64,000 bases of DNA from Azophilus sp965214305 (GTDB lineage Bacteria > Pseudomonadota > Gammaproteobacteria > Pseudomonadales > Azotimanducaceae), in assembly GCA_965214305.1 (NCBI GenBank), contig OZ243949.1, positions 2,767,196 through 2,831,195 on the forward strand, given 5' to 3'. Position numbers and translations under genes: made by a program. Below the pieces are notes generated by a model. That model was not told the DNA's origin, did not search any database, and saw only the letters and a list, made by a program, of their open reading frames with translations. Positions 51,467-59,704 of the stretch are shown piece after piece (positions within the stretch are counted from its first letter, which is position 1; the number at the start of each line of letters is the position of its first letter).

Positions 51467-52739
51467 AGGCGCGTCTTGTCGCCGAAAAGATGCGGAAACT
51501 TCTCGGATACCGTTGGGCGGCGCCTTCGTCGGCCAGCCAGGAATTCAATGGGCCTCGCGTCAAGCGCGCATGGCCACCAAGCAGCAGGCGGCTCGTTAAG
51601 ATAATAGTTGAAAGCAAGGTCCACCAAGCGACCAGTTCGAAACCGACGCCGGGCTGCCCGGCTAACCAGCCAAGCGTCAACAGCAATAGGCAGGGGTTGC
51701 GGCGCGCCGTGAATAATCGGAACCAGGCATCAAAGGGGCGCCAGGCGAACAGGCTGACCGAACCGAGCCCGTGAAAGGCACCTTCGGCTAATCGACCGCC
51801 AGCGTAACCCGCAAAGACAAACAGCAACAGCACCTCGAAATCAACGCCGAAGCGGGGCGCGAACCCGGACAGTGAAAGCCCCCACAGCCAGTACCAAAAT
51901 GGCGGATGCACAATGTCCGTGCCGTGGTCGAGCCAATGTCCGAACCGGCTTGATTGTACGGTCACCCGGGCCAGCTTGCCGTCCACGGTATCAAGGAAAG
52001 TCATGCACCAGCCCAGCAGTAACCCACCAAGATAGCAGCCCTTATAGAATAGCCAACAAACCAACAGCATCAGCGCGAAGCTGGCACCGGTCACGGCGTT
52101 TGGTGTAATGCCGCGTTTTGCACACCAACCCACCGCCTGCTTGGCGGGCACCGGCCACCACCATTTGGTGATGAAATCCGTGATGCCCTTATAGGAGATA
52201 CCGTAGAGCCGGTTTTGCAGCGCTTGGCTGGTTTCCGGTGTGATGGGTGCGAGCAGCGGCGGTTCGGTTTTGCGCAGTACCGCCTCAAAGCCGTCGAGGC
52301 CGTAAACATCAATGGTCGGAATCGTTTGGGCGGGCTTTGCCGGCACAGCGTCGGCGTCACGCACATCCGTCGATGCCTCTCTTCCACTCTTAGGCGAAGC
52401 TTGCCTTTCGGTCTTGGTCTGGTGCGTCGCGTCCTGTTGGGAAGTCGGAGGGTGCAGTTTGCCCAATGCGGCCTTTGCGAGGGGCAAGGCGACATGGGCC
52501 GCCGCTGGAATCGAGCCGTCCATCAACAGCGCCTGATGTTGCAACAAGCCGGTTAGGGTACGCAGATCGTAGGCGTAGTCGGCGCGCAATAGGAGTACGG
52601 ATTCGGTGGCGGGCACTGCCGCCAAGTCGTCGACCAGCTTGATAGCGCCGATGCTCGCGAGTTGGCGCACGATTCGTTGCCGGCTGGTCAGCCCCCACAG
52701 CCGCTCGTCGGAAGTGCCGACTATTAACGCAAATGTCAT
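51459..52739 (-). CDS. CDP-alcohol phosphotransferase with degenerate N-terminal domain
   Basis: In this 426-residue membrane enzyme, residues 250-275 carry the complete motif D-x2-D-G-x2-A-R-x8-G-x3-D-x3-D (FLDTVDGKLARVTVQSSRFG, then HWLDHGTD) between membrane helices. Such enzymes join a CDP-activated alcohol to a lipid or polar acceptor. The first 95 residues look like a nucleotidyltransferase domain without its P-loop. A Gln/Thr/Lys/Ser-rich linker (about 98-135) separates the two. In this context it probably attaches a head group to ceramide or makes the CDP-linked product. Confidence 0.87.
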   Translation of the reverse strand: MTFALIVGTSDERLWGLTSRQRIVRQLASIGAIKLVDDLAAVPATESVLLLRADYAYDLRTLTGLLQHQALLMDGSIPAAAHVALPLAKAALGKLHPPTSQQDATHQTKTERQASPKSGREASTDVRDADAVPAKPAQTIPTIDVYGLDGFEAVLRKTEPPLLAPITPETSQALQNRLYGISYKGITDFITKWWWPVPAKQAVGWCAKRGITPNAVTGASFALMLLVCWLFYKGCYLGGLLLGWCMTFLDTVDGKLARVTVQSSRFGHWLDHGTDIVHPPFWYWLWGLSLSGFAPRFGVDFEVLLLFVFAGYAGGRLAEGAFHGLGSVSLFAWRPFDAWFRLFTARRNPCLLLLTLGWLAGQPGVGFELVAWWTLLSTIILTSRLLLGGHARLTRGPLNSWLADEGAAQRYPRSFRIFSATRRAYG

Positions 52740-52766
52740 TGCAACCTATGCCGCAAAAAGGGGATT

Positions 52767-53642
52767 ATGTGCCACCCTATGCGCCTGATCCACATTTCCG
52801 ACCCACATCTGACCAGTCTCGATGGCGTGCCGACCAAACACTTTGTGGGGAAGCGGCGGTTGGGGTATGCCTCTTGGCGCTATCGTCGGCGCCGCGGGCA
52901 CCTGCGTTCCACGCTGGACAAGCTCTGTGCGCTGGCGGCGGTGCTCAGGCCCGATGTCACCGTCGTCACCGGGGATCTGGTGCATTTGGGTTTGGCTGTG
53001 GAAATTGAAGCCGCTGCACAATGGCTGCGCACCCTGGGCACACCGGAGCGCGTCTTTGTCGTGCCGGGCAATCACGATGTTTACCAGGATGATTCCTGGG
53101 CGGCGGTGGCAACGCATTGGCGCGACTACCTGCGGCTAAATGTCGGCCAAGAGGGCGAGCCCGAGCATTGGGCGGGCTTTCCGACACAGCTCTCTCGGGA
53201 TGGCGTTCAAATTCACGGGCTCAATAGCGGTTTGCCGACGCCGACGCTCCGCGCAAGTGGCGAATTGGGTACCGGCCAATGTGAGCGTTTGGTGCAACGC
53301 CTGGCCACCGCGCCGGTTGATGACCTGCACATATTGGCGATCCATCATCCGCCGGTGCCCGCTGTTATGCCGGAGCGCAAGGCGCTCAGCGACTTGGAGC
53401 GCTTGGTGGCGGTGGCCAACAGAGCCCATTTGATACTACACGGCCACGGTCATTTCAACCGCACCTATCGCTTGGGCACTGCTGCGGTATTTGCCACCGG
53501 TTCCGCCTCGAAGGCGGATGCCTCCCTGCGCTGTTTTGATATTGAGCGCCAAACCAAGGGCTGGCGGGCGGAAATGCGGCTGCACACCCGCAGCAAGGGC
53601 GGATTTTCTGTCGCCGAAACCCAAATTCTCGAACTTTCCTAG
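52767..53642 (+). CDS. Calcineurin-like metallophosphoesterase
   Basis: This 291-residue two-metal phosphoesterase has LIHISDPHL, VVTGDLVHLG, VVPGNHDVYQ, ILAIHHPPVPAV and LILHGHGHFN, all five family metal/catalytic blocks. It lacks a signal peptide. AAGGGG stands only three bases before ATG 52767; the ATG at 52779 (MRLIHISDPHL) is the more usual family start. It is divergent from the CDP-alcohol phosphotransferase with only 27 bp between starts. A role in removing a phosphate from a lipid intermediate is inferred from position only. Confidence 0.88.
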   Translation: MCHPMRLIHISDPHLTSLDGVPTKHFVGKRRLGYASWRYRRRRGHLRSTLDKLCALAAVLRPDVTVVTGDLVHLGLAVEIEAAAQWLRTLGTPERVFVVPGNHDVYQDDSWAAVATHWRDYLRLNVGQEGEPEHWAGFPTQLSRDGVQIHGLNSGLPTPTLRASGELGTGQCERLVQRLATAPVDDLHILAIHHPPVPAVMPERKALSDLERLVAVANRAHLILHGHGHFNRTYRLGTAAVFATGSASKADASLRCFDIERQTKGWRAEMRLHTRSKGGFSVAETQILELS

Positions 53643-53689
53643 GCCCTCTAGTCCGCCGATATAAGCAACGGAACCTGATGCTTGGGAAA

Positions 53690-53799
53690 GAGTGGGCCTG
53701 TTGGGTTTCCCTTACCGCGCCGTTCAGCTCGCTCCATGCCCTCTCCTGTGGCGCGAAGCGGGCGCCCAGCGCGGCAAGGGAAACCCAACAGGCCCACTC
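53690..53799. repeat. Hairpin element with conserved loop, 31-bp arms
   Basis: Positions 53690-53720 and 53769-53799 are inverted repeats matching at 30 of 31 bases (GAGTGGGCCTGTTGGGTTTC at the left). The loop (GTTCAGCTCGCTCCATGCCC, then GAAGCGGGCGCCCAGC) matches those at 7885 and, reversed, 20359 and 972. It sits between convergent genes (phosphoesterase and lptG) and may terminate both. Confidence 0.87.
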
Positions 53800-53809
53800 G
53801 CTGCCGGAT

Positions 53810-54877
53810 TCAGCGTTTGTAGAACAACGCCGCTATCGCCACGGCCAATGCCAGCAGATCCGGTGCAAGGCTGGCGGGCATGGGCGGCAGTTGGTAGAGC
53901 AGGCTCAGTTGCGTAACCGTTCGTTCCAATAGGTAAAAAGCGATACCCACCGCGCCGCCGAGGGTAAGCCGGGCACCGAGCGGAATTGCCCGGGTGTTGC
54001 CCGTCACAAAGGGGACGCCAAGCAACGCCATGGCGAGAAGCCCGAAAGGTAGGCTCAGTTGGTGCCACAAGAGCAGCTCATAGCGATGGGCATCAAGGTG
54101 GTTTTCCCGCAAATAGTCGATGTATTGGGCGAGATCCAAGGGCGCCAGTGCGTGGTCTGCTCGCATAAACGCCGACAGTTGCTCGGCGTTTATGCGATTG
54201 CGCCACAGCAATCGATCCGCATGACGGCGCGTCGCCGTTTCGTCGCCGAACCCGATGACGATAATATCGCGTAACAACCATTCGTTGGTGCCGATTACAT
54301 CGGCGCTTGCCGCTTGCATCAATTGCAGGACATCGCCTCGTGCATCAAGCTCGTAGATCTCTATATCCAGCGGGACGGTGCCGTAGCGGACATCGCCCAC
54401 GCGCACCAGACTTGATCCGCTTCTTGTCCAATATTCGCTGCCTTGAATGGAAGTGCTCGCCAGTGTGCGCGCGCGCAGTTCGGCGGCGCGGCGCTCGAAA
54501 TCGGGGATCACATATTGCTGAGTGGCGACCACCGACGCGATGATAACCCCGAGCAATAGCAGTAACGGCCGGGTCAGGCGCCGAATCGCCAAGCCGCCGG
54601 CGCGCATGGCGGTGATTTCCGACTGATTGGCCAGAGCGCTCAACCCCGTCACGGTACCGATCAGGCAGGTGACGGGTAAGACATCGATGCCGATGCGCGG
54701 CAGCGAAAAAGCCACGATGCGCAGTGCGTCCAAGCTGCTGAAGGTTCCCTTGCCAACATCCTCAAGTTGCTCGGCCAATTCGATAAAGCCAAACAATCCA
54801 AGTAGCCCCAGCAGCACCGGGCCGCCGCCGCGCAGCAAGGCGATGAACAGATAGCGGTCGATAAGACGAAGGGTCAT
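53810..54877 (-). CDS. lptG: LptG homologue (lipid-export ABC permease)
   Basis: This 355-residue permease of the YjgP/YjgQ family has MTLRLIDRYLFIALLRGG at the start, helices around 20-40, 55-78 and 100-122 (the last starting after EITAMRAGGLAIRRL), a periplasmic jelly-roll segment (about 130-270), and three C-terminal helices. LptF, LptG and LptB2 extract a lipid from the inner membrane and push it onto an LptC/A bridge. Canonical lptFG usually lies beside pepA, which is not found here. The lipid-cluster setting suggests a paralogue for another lipid. Confidence 0.87.
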   Translation of the reverse strand: MTLRLIDRYLFIALLRGGGPVLLGLLGLFGFIELAEQLEDVGKGTFSSLDALRIVAFSLPRIGIDVLPVTCLIGTVTGLSALANQSEITAMRAGGLAIRRLTRPLLLLLGVIIASVVATQQYVIPDFERRAAELRARTLASTSIQGSEYWTRSGSSLVRVGDVRYGTVPLDIEIYELDARGDVLQLMQAASADVIGTNEWLLRDIIVIGFGDETATRRHADRLLWRNRINAEQLSAFMRADHALAPLDLAQYIDYLRENHLDAHRYELLLWHQLSLPFGLLAMALLGVPFVTGNTRAIPLGARLTLGGAVGIAFYLLERTVTQLSLLYQLPPMPASLAPDLLALAVAIAALFYKR

Positions 54878-54971
54878 GGGCGCACCGAGTGCGAGGCTTC
54901 TTTGCGGGCCATGGGCGCAAATGAAATTAAACCTAGCAACTTGCCGCGCTCTTGTTGTGGGCGGTGCCCGG

Positions 54972-56012
54972 CTAACGTCGCGGTGCCAGCAGGCCCGCCG
55001 CCACCACTATGGCAAGGCCCAACGGAACCCACCAGAGGTGGTCGAGGGTGCCCTGCTCCACGCCGGAGCGCGCAATACCGATAAAGTTGAAATAGACGGC
55101 ATATACGGCGACCGCCAGCAGGATGCGCCCGTAGCGTCCGCCACGCGGCCCCGTGCGGCTAAGGGGTACGGCAAGCAGCGCCAACAACACCGTTGATATC
55201 GAGGTGGAGAAACGCCACTGCACCTCGGCGCGCTCCTCGGCCTTGTTGGAACCCATCAAGCGGACGGTGGGTGTCGCCTTGGGGCTTTCGCTGGCTACTT
55301 CGGGCATAAGCTTGGGGGTCCAGATGGAGAATGTTCCGAAACGGCCAATCCAGTCGGCGTCGCTGGTTTGGCGGTAGATGAAGGCATTTTCCAGGCTCAA
55401 TTGATGGGCGTCGGTCTTGGCAAACGCCTTAATTGAGCCGCGTTGCCCGGAGATGATCTCCAAGCCCGATGCCTTGCGCGAACGCACGAAAAGGCCGCTA
55501 AACTCGCCGGTTTCGGTATCACGCCGTTCAAGAAAAACCATACGGTTCGTATCGCCGTAAAGATGGAAGCGGCCGGGCGCGATCTCTTCCAAATCCGCCG
55601 CGGCTTCGGCTTGCGCCCGCCATTCGTGCAGTTGGTTGTAGGCCCAGGGCCGCACCACCAGAGACAGTATGCTTACCACCAGAGCGACCGCGAGCGATAG
55701 CCGGACGACCGGTGCGATGATACGCCCCTCGCCGACACCGCCGGCTCGCAGAGCGGTAATCTCATGATCGGCATAAAATCGGCCGAACCCCACAATCATG
55801 CCAACGTAAAGGGCGATGGGCAGCAACACTTCCAAGGCGATGAGCACCTTCAACCCGGTCAGAATCGATACCGCGGAGGCGCTCAGCACACCCTCGTTTG
55901 CGTCCGCGAGAAAGCGCGTTAGGCTGTAGGCCATGAAGATACCGACCAGCAGTAACACAACCGCGGCCAAAGGCTTCACCACCTCGCGAACCAGATACCG
56001 GTGTACGATCAT
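54972..56012 (-). CDS. lptF: LptF homologue (lipid-export ABC permease)
   Basis: This 346-residue protein opens MIVHRYLVREVVKPLAAVVL and continues EITALRAGGVGEGRI (coupling helix region), a periplasmic beta-rich section with YGDTNRMVFLERRDTETGEFSGLFV, and C-terminal helices. It should pair with the LptG homologue 94 bp downstream. Its start is only 49 bp from the divergent LptA-like gene, so all three parts are probably controlled together. The ATPase (LptB) is not in the window and could be shared with LPS export. Confidence 0.88.
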   Translation of the reverse strand: MIVHRYLVREVVKPLAAVVLLLVGIFMAYSLTRFLADANEGVLSASAVSILTGLKVLIALEVLLPIALYVGMIVGFGRFYADHEITALRAGGVGEGRIIAPVVRLSLAVALVVSILSLVVRPWAYNQLHEWRAQAEAAADLEEIAPGRFHLYGDTNRMVFLERRDTETGEFSGLFVRSRKASGLEIISGQRGSIKAFAKTDAHQLSLENAFIYRQTSDADWIGRFGTFSIWTPKLMPEVASESPKATPTVRLMGSNKAEERAEVQWRFSTSISTVLLALLAVPLSRTGPRGGRYGRILLAVAVYAVYFNFIGIARSGVEQGTLDHLWWVPLGLAIVVAAGLLAPRR

Positions 56013-56061
56013 CAGGGATTCAGCCCGGCCATCTCAGCAACTGTCGCGTACCTCTTGCCGG

Positions 56062-56535
56062 ATGATTCGTTGGTTGCTTGTTGCATTGGTGCCTGGCGCG
56101 TCAATGTCGATGGCGGCAACGCAGGCCGCGCCCTCGAACGGGGAAGCGCCCATAGTAATTCGCGCCGACCGCGCCTGGGAAGGGGAGGACGACGGGGTGC
56201 TGCATATGGCGGGCAATTTCGAGATGCGTTCGACCGATTGGCGGGTTACCGCCGAGACGGCCGAGATACAGGGCCCGGTGGAAAATCCCGAGCTGCTCAT
56301 TCTTAACGGGTCGCCGGCCCGCATTTCATTTGACAATGAGGGCTCCGCCATCACCGGGCGAGGCGGGCGCATTAACTATCGATATCGGGAAGAGGTGTTG
56401 GAACTGTACGAAGACGCCGTCTTGGAGGGGGAGGACATTTCGCTGTCCAGCTCCGTCATCGTCTACGACTTGGCTGAGGAGCGTCTGCGCTCGAGTGGTA
56501 CCGACGGGGTCGAGGTTGTGGTACGGCGCGACTGA
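56062..56535 (+). CDS. LptA/OstA-like periplasmic lipid-bridge protein
   Basis: The 157-residue precursor has a signal peptide (MIRWLLVALVPGASMSMAATQA). The mature beta-jelly-roll repeats follow: IVIRADRAWEGEDDGVLHMAGNFEMRS, then WRVTAETAEIQGPVENPELLILNGSPARISF, then INYRYREEVLELYEDAVLEGEDISLSSSVIVYD. Order and length fit LptA. It is separate from any lptB/lptC/kdsC genes, which normally surround canonical lptA. Its last 73 bp overlap the convergent nucleotidyltransferase gene. Confidence 0.83.
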   Translation: MIRWLLVALVPGASMSMAATQAAPSNGEAPIVIRADRAWEGEDDGVLHMAGNFEMRSTDWRVTAETAEIQGPVENPELLILNGSPARISFDNEGSAITGRGGRINYRYREEVLELYEDAVLEGEDISLSSSVIVYDLAEERLRSSGTDGVEVVVRRD

Positions 56536-57263
56536 TCCCGCCACCAACCGGGCACGGTGCTGCTGGCGTGGTCCAAATCTTGGCGGTCGTCGATTTCGCA
56601 CCAGCCGTGGCCTCCGGTATCAAGGGTGCCGACCCACCCTTGGCGGGCCAGAGAATCCACGGCGGACAGATACCAGCGCTTGAGCGTCGACTCGTGCAGC
56701 ATCATGGCCTCAAGTTGTGCGCGGAAGAGCCCCGCCCCCTTGCCGCGGAACAGTATCATGCCAATGGATTCGCCGGTTACCTCGGTGGCGGGCAATTGCT
56801 TATCGACCCGCCTGAGTACACCGTCGGCGACGCTTACCTTCATGTCGTCGTCGTCGTAATGCGCTTTCCGGTTGGTAACCAGCGTGATGGGGTGGGGATG
56901 CCGACCGGCAATCAGCCGGTGGAATATCTCCGGCTCGAATAGGGTATCGCCGTTGATCAACACGAAGGGTTCCGTCATCTCGTGCCGCACCACCCAGCAG
57001 GTGCCCAGATTGTCGCAATGGGCGTAGAAAGGGTTGTGGGCGAGGCGCACCGGCAGTTCGTGAAAGCTTTGGATGATATTTTGCACGATGCCCGCTTGAA
57101 AACCCGTGGCCACCACCACCTTGCCGGCGCCGGCCGCCGCCAGTGCTTGCAATTGCCATTCAAGCGCGGTTTTCTCACCGAGCGGCAGGGCGCATTTCGG
57201 CAAGTTCGCGGTGAGCGGCAGCAGCCGTTTGCCTTGCCCGGCGCTCAATAGAATGGCTTTCAT
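56463..57263 (-). CDS. Sugar/choline-phosphate-type nucleotidyltransferase
   Basis: This 266-residue cytidylyl/nucleotidyl transferase has the start MKAILLSAGQGKRLLPLTANLPKCALPLG, the strand FVLINGDTLFEP with the metal Asp, and WCEIDDRQDLDHA near the end. The sequence style is close to LicC-like or phosphoglycerate-cytidylyltransferase-like proteins. It could make the CDP-activated head group used by the CDP-alcohol phosphotransferase at 51459. The last 20 residues (RRTTTSTPSVPLERRRSS) read like an unconserved tail over the overlap with the LptA-like gene. Confidence 0.85.
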   Translation of the reverse strand: MKAILLSAGQGKRLLPLTANLPKCALPLGEKTALEWQLQALAAAGAGKVVVATGFQAGIVQNIIQSFHELPVRLAHNPFYAHCDNLGTCWVVRHEMTEPFVLINGDTLFEPEIFHRLIAGRHPHPITLVTNRKAHYDDDDMKVSVADGVLRRVDKQLPATEVTGESIGMILFRGKGAGLFRAQLEAMMLHESTLKRWYLSAVDSLARQGWVGTLDTGGHGWCEIDDRQDLDHASSTVPGWWRDQSRRTTTSTPSVPLERRRSSAKS

Positions 57264-57324
57264 CAGATGACCTTATTGTTGGGTTGCCGTTGGGTGGGCT
57301 GCGCGAGCGGGCGAGATATGCGGG

Positions 57325-58965
57325 CTAGACCTTACGCGAAACAAGATGCTCCTTCAATCGGTGGGCCAGTGCGAGGATGGTCAGAGTCGGATTGGCCCAG
57401 CCGCCGGTGGCGAAGACGGAACTGCCGGCGATGTACAGATTCTGATAGCCATGCACCGCACAGTTGCGATCCACCACGCCGGTTTTCGGGTCATCGCTCA
57501 TGCGCGTAGTGCCCATGTGGTGATAGCCGCCGATGGGATGAGCGCCCACCGTTGCATCAAGTGGCCAGTTTGGCGAACTCTCATAGAGCCAAGGCTCCGG
57601 TGTCAAACGGCCGATGCCCAGGCGCACGAACTCGGCATCCAGCGTCTCCGCCAGTTGGCGTAGCGTGTGTTTGTCTTGCTCCGCAAAGCGCCAATCAAGA
57701 TCGGCCCTGGGTAGCCCCAAGGCATCCTTGGTGTTCGACAATCTTACCCGGCTGGCTGGGTTGGGTGCCTGTTCGGCACGGATCATCAGATGCAACCGAC
57801 GATCGCTGAGTGCCGTCAGTGCGCGGTTCACCCGGTGTTCCAAGCGCTGTTGGTACCAGGCCGCCAGATTTCGATAGCCGTGCCAAAGGTGACGATTGGT
57901 GCGATTGGGCGCCAATTGGTGTTTCAGACCCTGATACATGCGCTGCACAGCCGGCACCCCGCGGCGCGGGTCGCCCTGCAATTTGAAGGTTAGGGCCGTG
58001 TTTAAAATGCCAAGGTCGTGCTGTAGCTTTGGCGCCGGTGCGAGAACGGGAGCAACGGGCACAACTTTGATCTTGCCCGCCCCGCTGTTGTCGGCGGATC
58101 TTGGGAAGCGTTTGCGAAATCGGTTCCACAACTCGAAAGCTCGCCCTCCCTCCAAACGACCCAGGCGGCCGTGCGCGTGTTCCATAAAAAAACGGCCAAC
58201 CTGATCGTATCGATTGCCGATTCCGGTGCTCTCCACGTCCCTCGCCGCCAGCAACAATCTGGCATTTTCAATACCGCCGCAGGCGAGGATGTAGTGCTCG
58301 GCCCGGATCTTGGTGCGCCGCCCGCCCAAGCTTGCCACCAGGATGTGATCCAAGCTCGCGGCGTTGGCGGCAGCTTGCAAGTGAATGGCGTTGGCGTGGA
58401 TCAATGCGCTCACCTTGGGGTGCTCAAGGATATCTTGAGCGCGCCTTGCGCTGAAGCGTTCGCGCACGTCGTCGAATCGCCAAAACGGCATCACAAAGCG
58501 GTTATGGTCGAAGGCGGGCGGTTCGCCGTCCAGGCTTCGCCATAGCGGCTCGCCGTACTCGAACGGGCCAATTTCGAGGTCTTGGTGCGCGGCTTGGTAG
58601 CCATCGGCCAGATCATCGCGGTTAATTGGCCAGCCGCTGTGCGTTACCCAAGTTCGTTTGGCGAAGTCAATGCTGTCCAAGGGCGCGCAACGCCCACCCC
58701 AGATGGCGGTGGTGCCGCCGAAAAAGCGCAACCGGCTTTGCTCCAGATCGTAGTACGGCATACCGACATTTTCGCCGACCCCGAGCGATTGGGTGACGGG
58801 GTCGTGATCGAAGCCACCGCTTTCGAGCAGGCAGATTTCCAAGCCTTGGGCCACCAGCCCCCGGGCCAGGGTCAGCCCTGCCGCACCAGCGCCGACAATG
58901 CAGATCTCGGCGTTCAGTTCTTGGCCGATATCGGCCTCGGCGAAATCAATCAGCATGTCGGCCAA
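57325..58965 (-). CDS. GMC family oxidoreductase
   Basis: This 546-residue flavoenzyme has the FAD Rossmann motif EICIVGAGAAGLTLARGLVAQG (residues about 20-41), FFGGTTAIWGGRCAPLD, and the active-site C-terminus GGYHHMGTTRMSDDPKTGVVD followed by NLYIAGSSVFATGGWANPTLTI. GMC enzymes oxidise alcohols. In this cluster it could oxidise a hydroxyl on the lipid or its head group. Its start overlaps the hydroxylase gene by about 20 bp, so the two are coupled. Confidence 0.9.
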   Translation of the reverse strand: MADMLIDFAEADIGQELNAEICIVGAGAAGLTLARGLVAQGLEICLLESGGFDHDPVTQSLGVGENVGMPYYDLEQSRLRFFGGTTAIWGGRCAPLDSIDFAKRTWVTHSGWPINRDDLADGYQAAHQDLEIGPFEYGEPLWRSLDGEPPAFDHNRFVMPFWRFDDVRERFSARRAQDILEHPKVSALIHANAIHLQAAANAASLDHILVASLGGRRTKIRAEHYILACGGIENARLLLAARDVESTGIGNRYDQVGRFFMEHAHGRLGRLEGGRAFELWNRFRKRFPRSADNSGAGKIKVVPVAPVLAPAPKLQHDLGILNTALTFKLQGDPRRGVPAVQRMYQGLKHQLAPNRTNRHLWHGYRNLAAWYQQRLEHRVNRALTALSDRRLHLMIRAEQAPNPASRVRLSNTKDALGLPRADLDWRFAEQDKHTLRQLAETLDAEFVRLGIGRLTPEPWLYESSPNWPLDATVGAHPIGGYHHMGTTRMSDDPKTGVVDRNCAVHGYQNLYIAGSSVFATGGWANPTLTILALAHRLKEHLVSRKV

Positions 58966-59704
58966 TCCGTTCGTTCCAGCGCTTCAGGTTGGCCAGTGGC
59001 CTGCGCACATAGGCGCTGCCGCGCATGAGCGAGAGCAAAGCATCTCGGCAGGGTCCCGCCAATCGGTCCAGCGGACGGTCGAGGTCCAGAAACAGCACGA
59101 CCCGGGCCTGGGGTGTGTCGTTGCGTACTTCATGTTCGAAGGTGTCGTCGAAACAGAGACAGCGGCCGCTCAACCAATGGCGAACCTCATCGCCAACGCG
59201 AATCCAGCAGTTCTGCGCATCGGTTGGAATCTGCAATCCCAGATGGCAGCGTACCAGCGCCTTGGTCGGTCCCCGATGCGGCGGAATATGGTAGCCGGGC
59301 GCCAGTATGGAGAACCAGGCATTACGCAGATTCGGCATTTCATCGAGCAGTTTGGCGGTTTGTGGGCAGGCGCGGCAGTTCTCGTCAATACGGGCCCCGA
59401 AAACATAGAACACATAGGTTCGCCAGTTGTCGCCGCGGGAAATCCGCACCTGGTCGGGCGACATCTCGTGGAAGGTGGGAATGTCTTCGGGATGCTTGAG
59501 CACGCCATGCAACTCCCCTTGAATGATCCGCCAGTTCGCTTCCAGCACCGCGGTTTGTGGAAAGGCGTTTACCGGCAGAAAGGGCGTGGTGGGCACGGTC
59601 GAGTGGCGCGCAAGAAAGCGGTCTATCGTGCGCAAAACAAACTTGCCCGCCCGAACGCCGAGTCTTGGGGGTGGGGCCTGGGCTGAGGCTGAGGGTTGCT
59701 TCAT
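58946..59704 (-). CDS. Aspartyl/asparaginyl beta-hydroxylase family (LpxO-like) enzyme
   Basis: This 252-residue Fe(II)/2-oxoglutarate oxygenase has ISILAPGYHIPPHRGPTKALVRCHLGL-type residues (here FSILAPGYHIPPHRGP with the first His and the 2-oxoglutarate Arg in VRCHLGLQIP). The second His is in CLCFDDTFEHEVRNDT. LpxO-type members hydroxylate the acyl chain of lipid A. Here the neighbours suggest hydroxylation of the sphingoid base or N-acyl chain. It overlaps the nucleotidyltransferase gene upstream by four bases. Confidence 0.88.
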   Translation of the reverse strand: MKQPSASAQAPPPRLGVRAGKFVLRTIDRFLARHSTVPTTPFLPVNAFPQTAVLEANWRIIQGELHGVLKHPEDIPTFHEMSPDQVRISRGDNWRTYVFYVFGARIDENCRACPQTAKLLDEMPNLRNAWFSILAPGYHIPPHRGPTKALVRCHLGLQIPTDAQNCWIRVGDEVRHWLSGRCLCFDDTFEHEVRNDTPQARVVLFLDLDRPLDRLAGPCRDALLSLMRGSAYVRRPLANLKRWNERIGRHAD

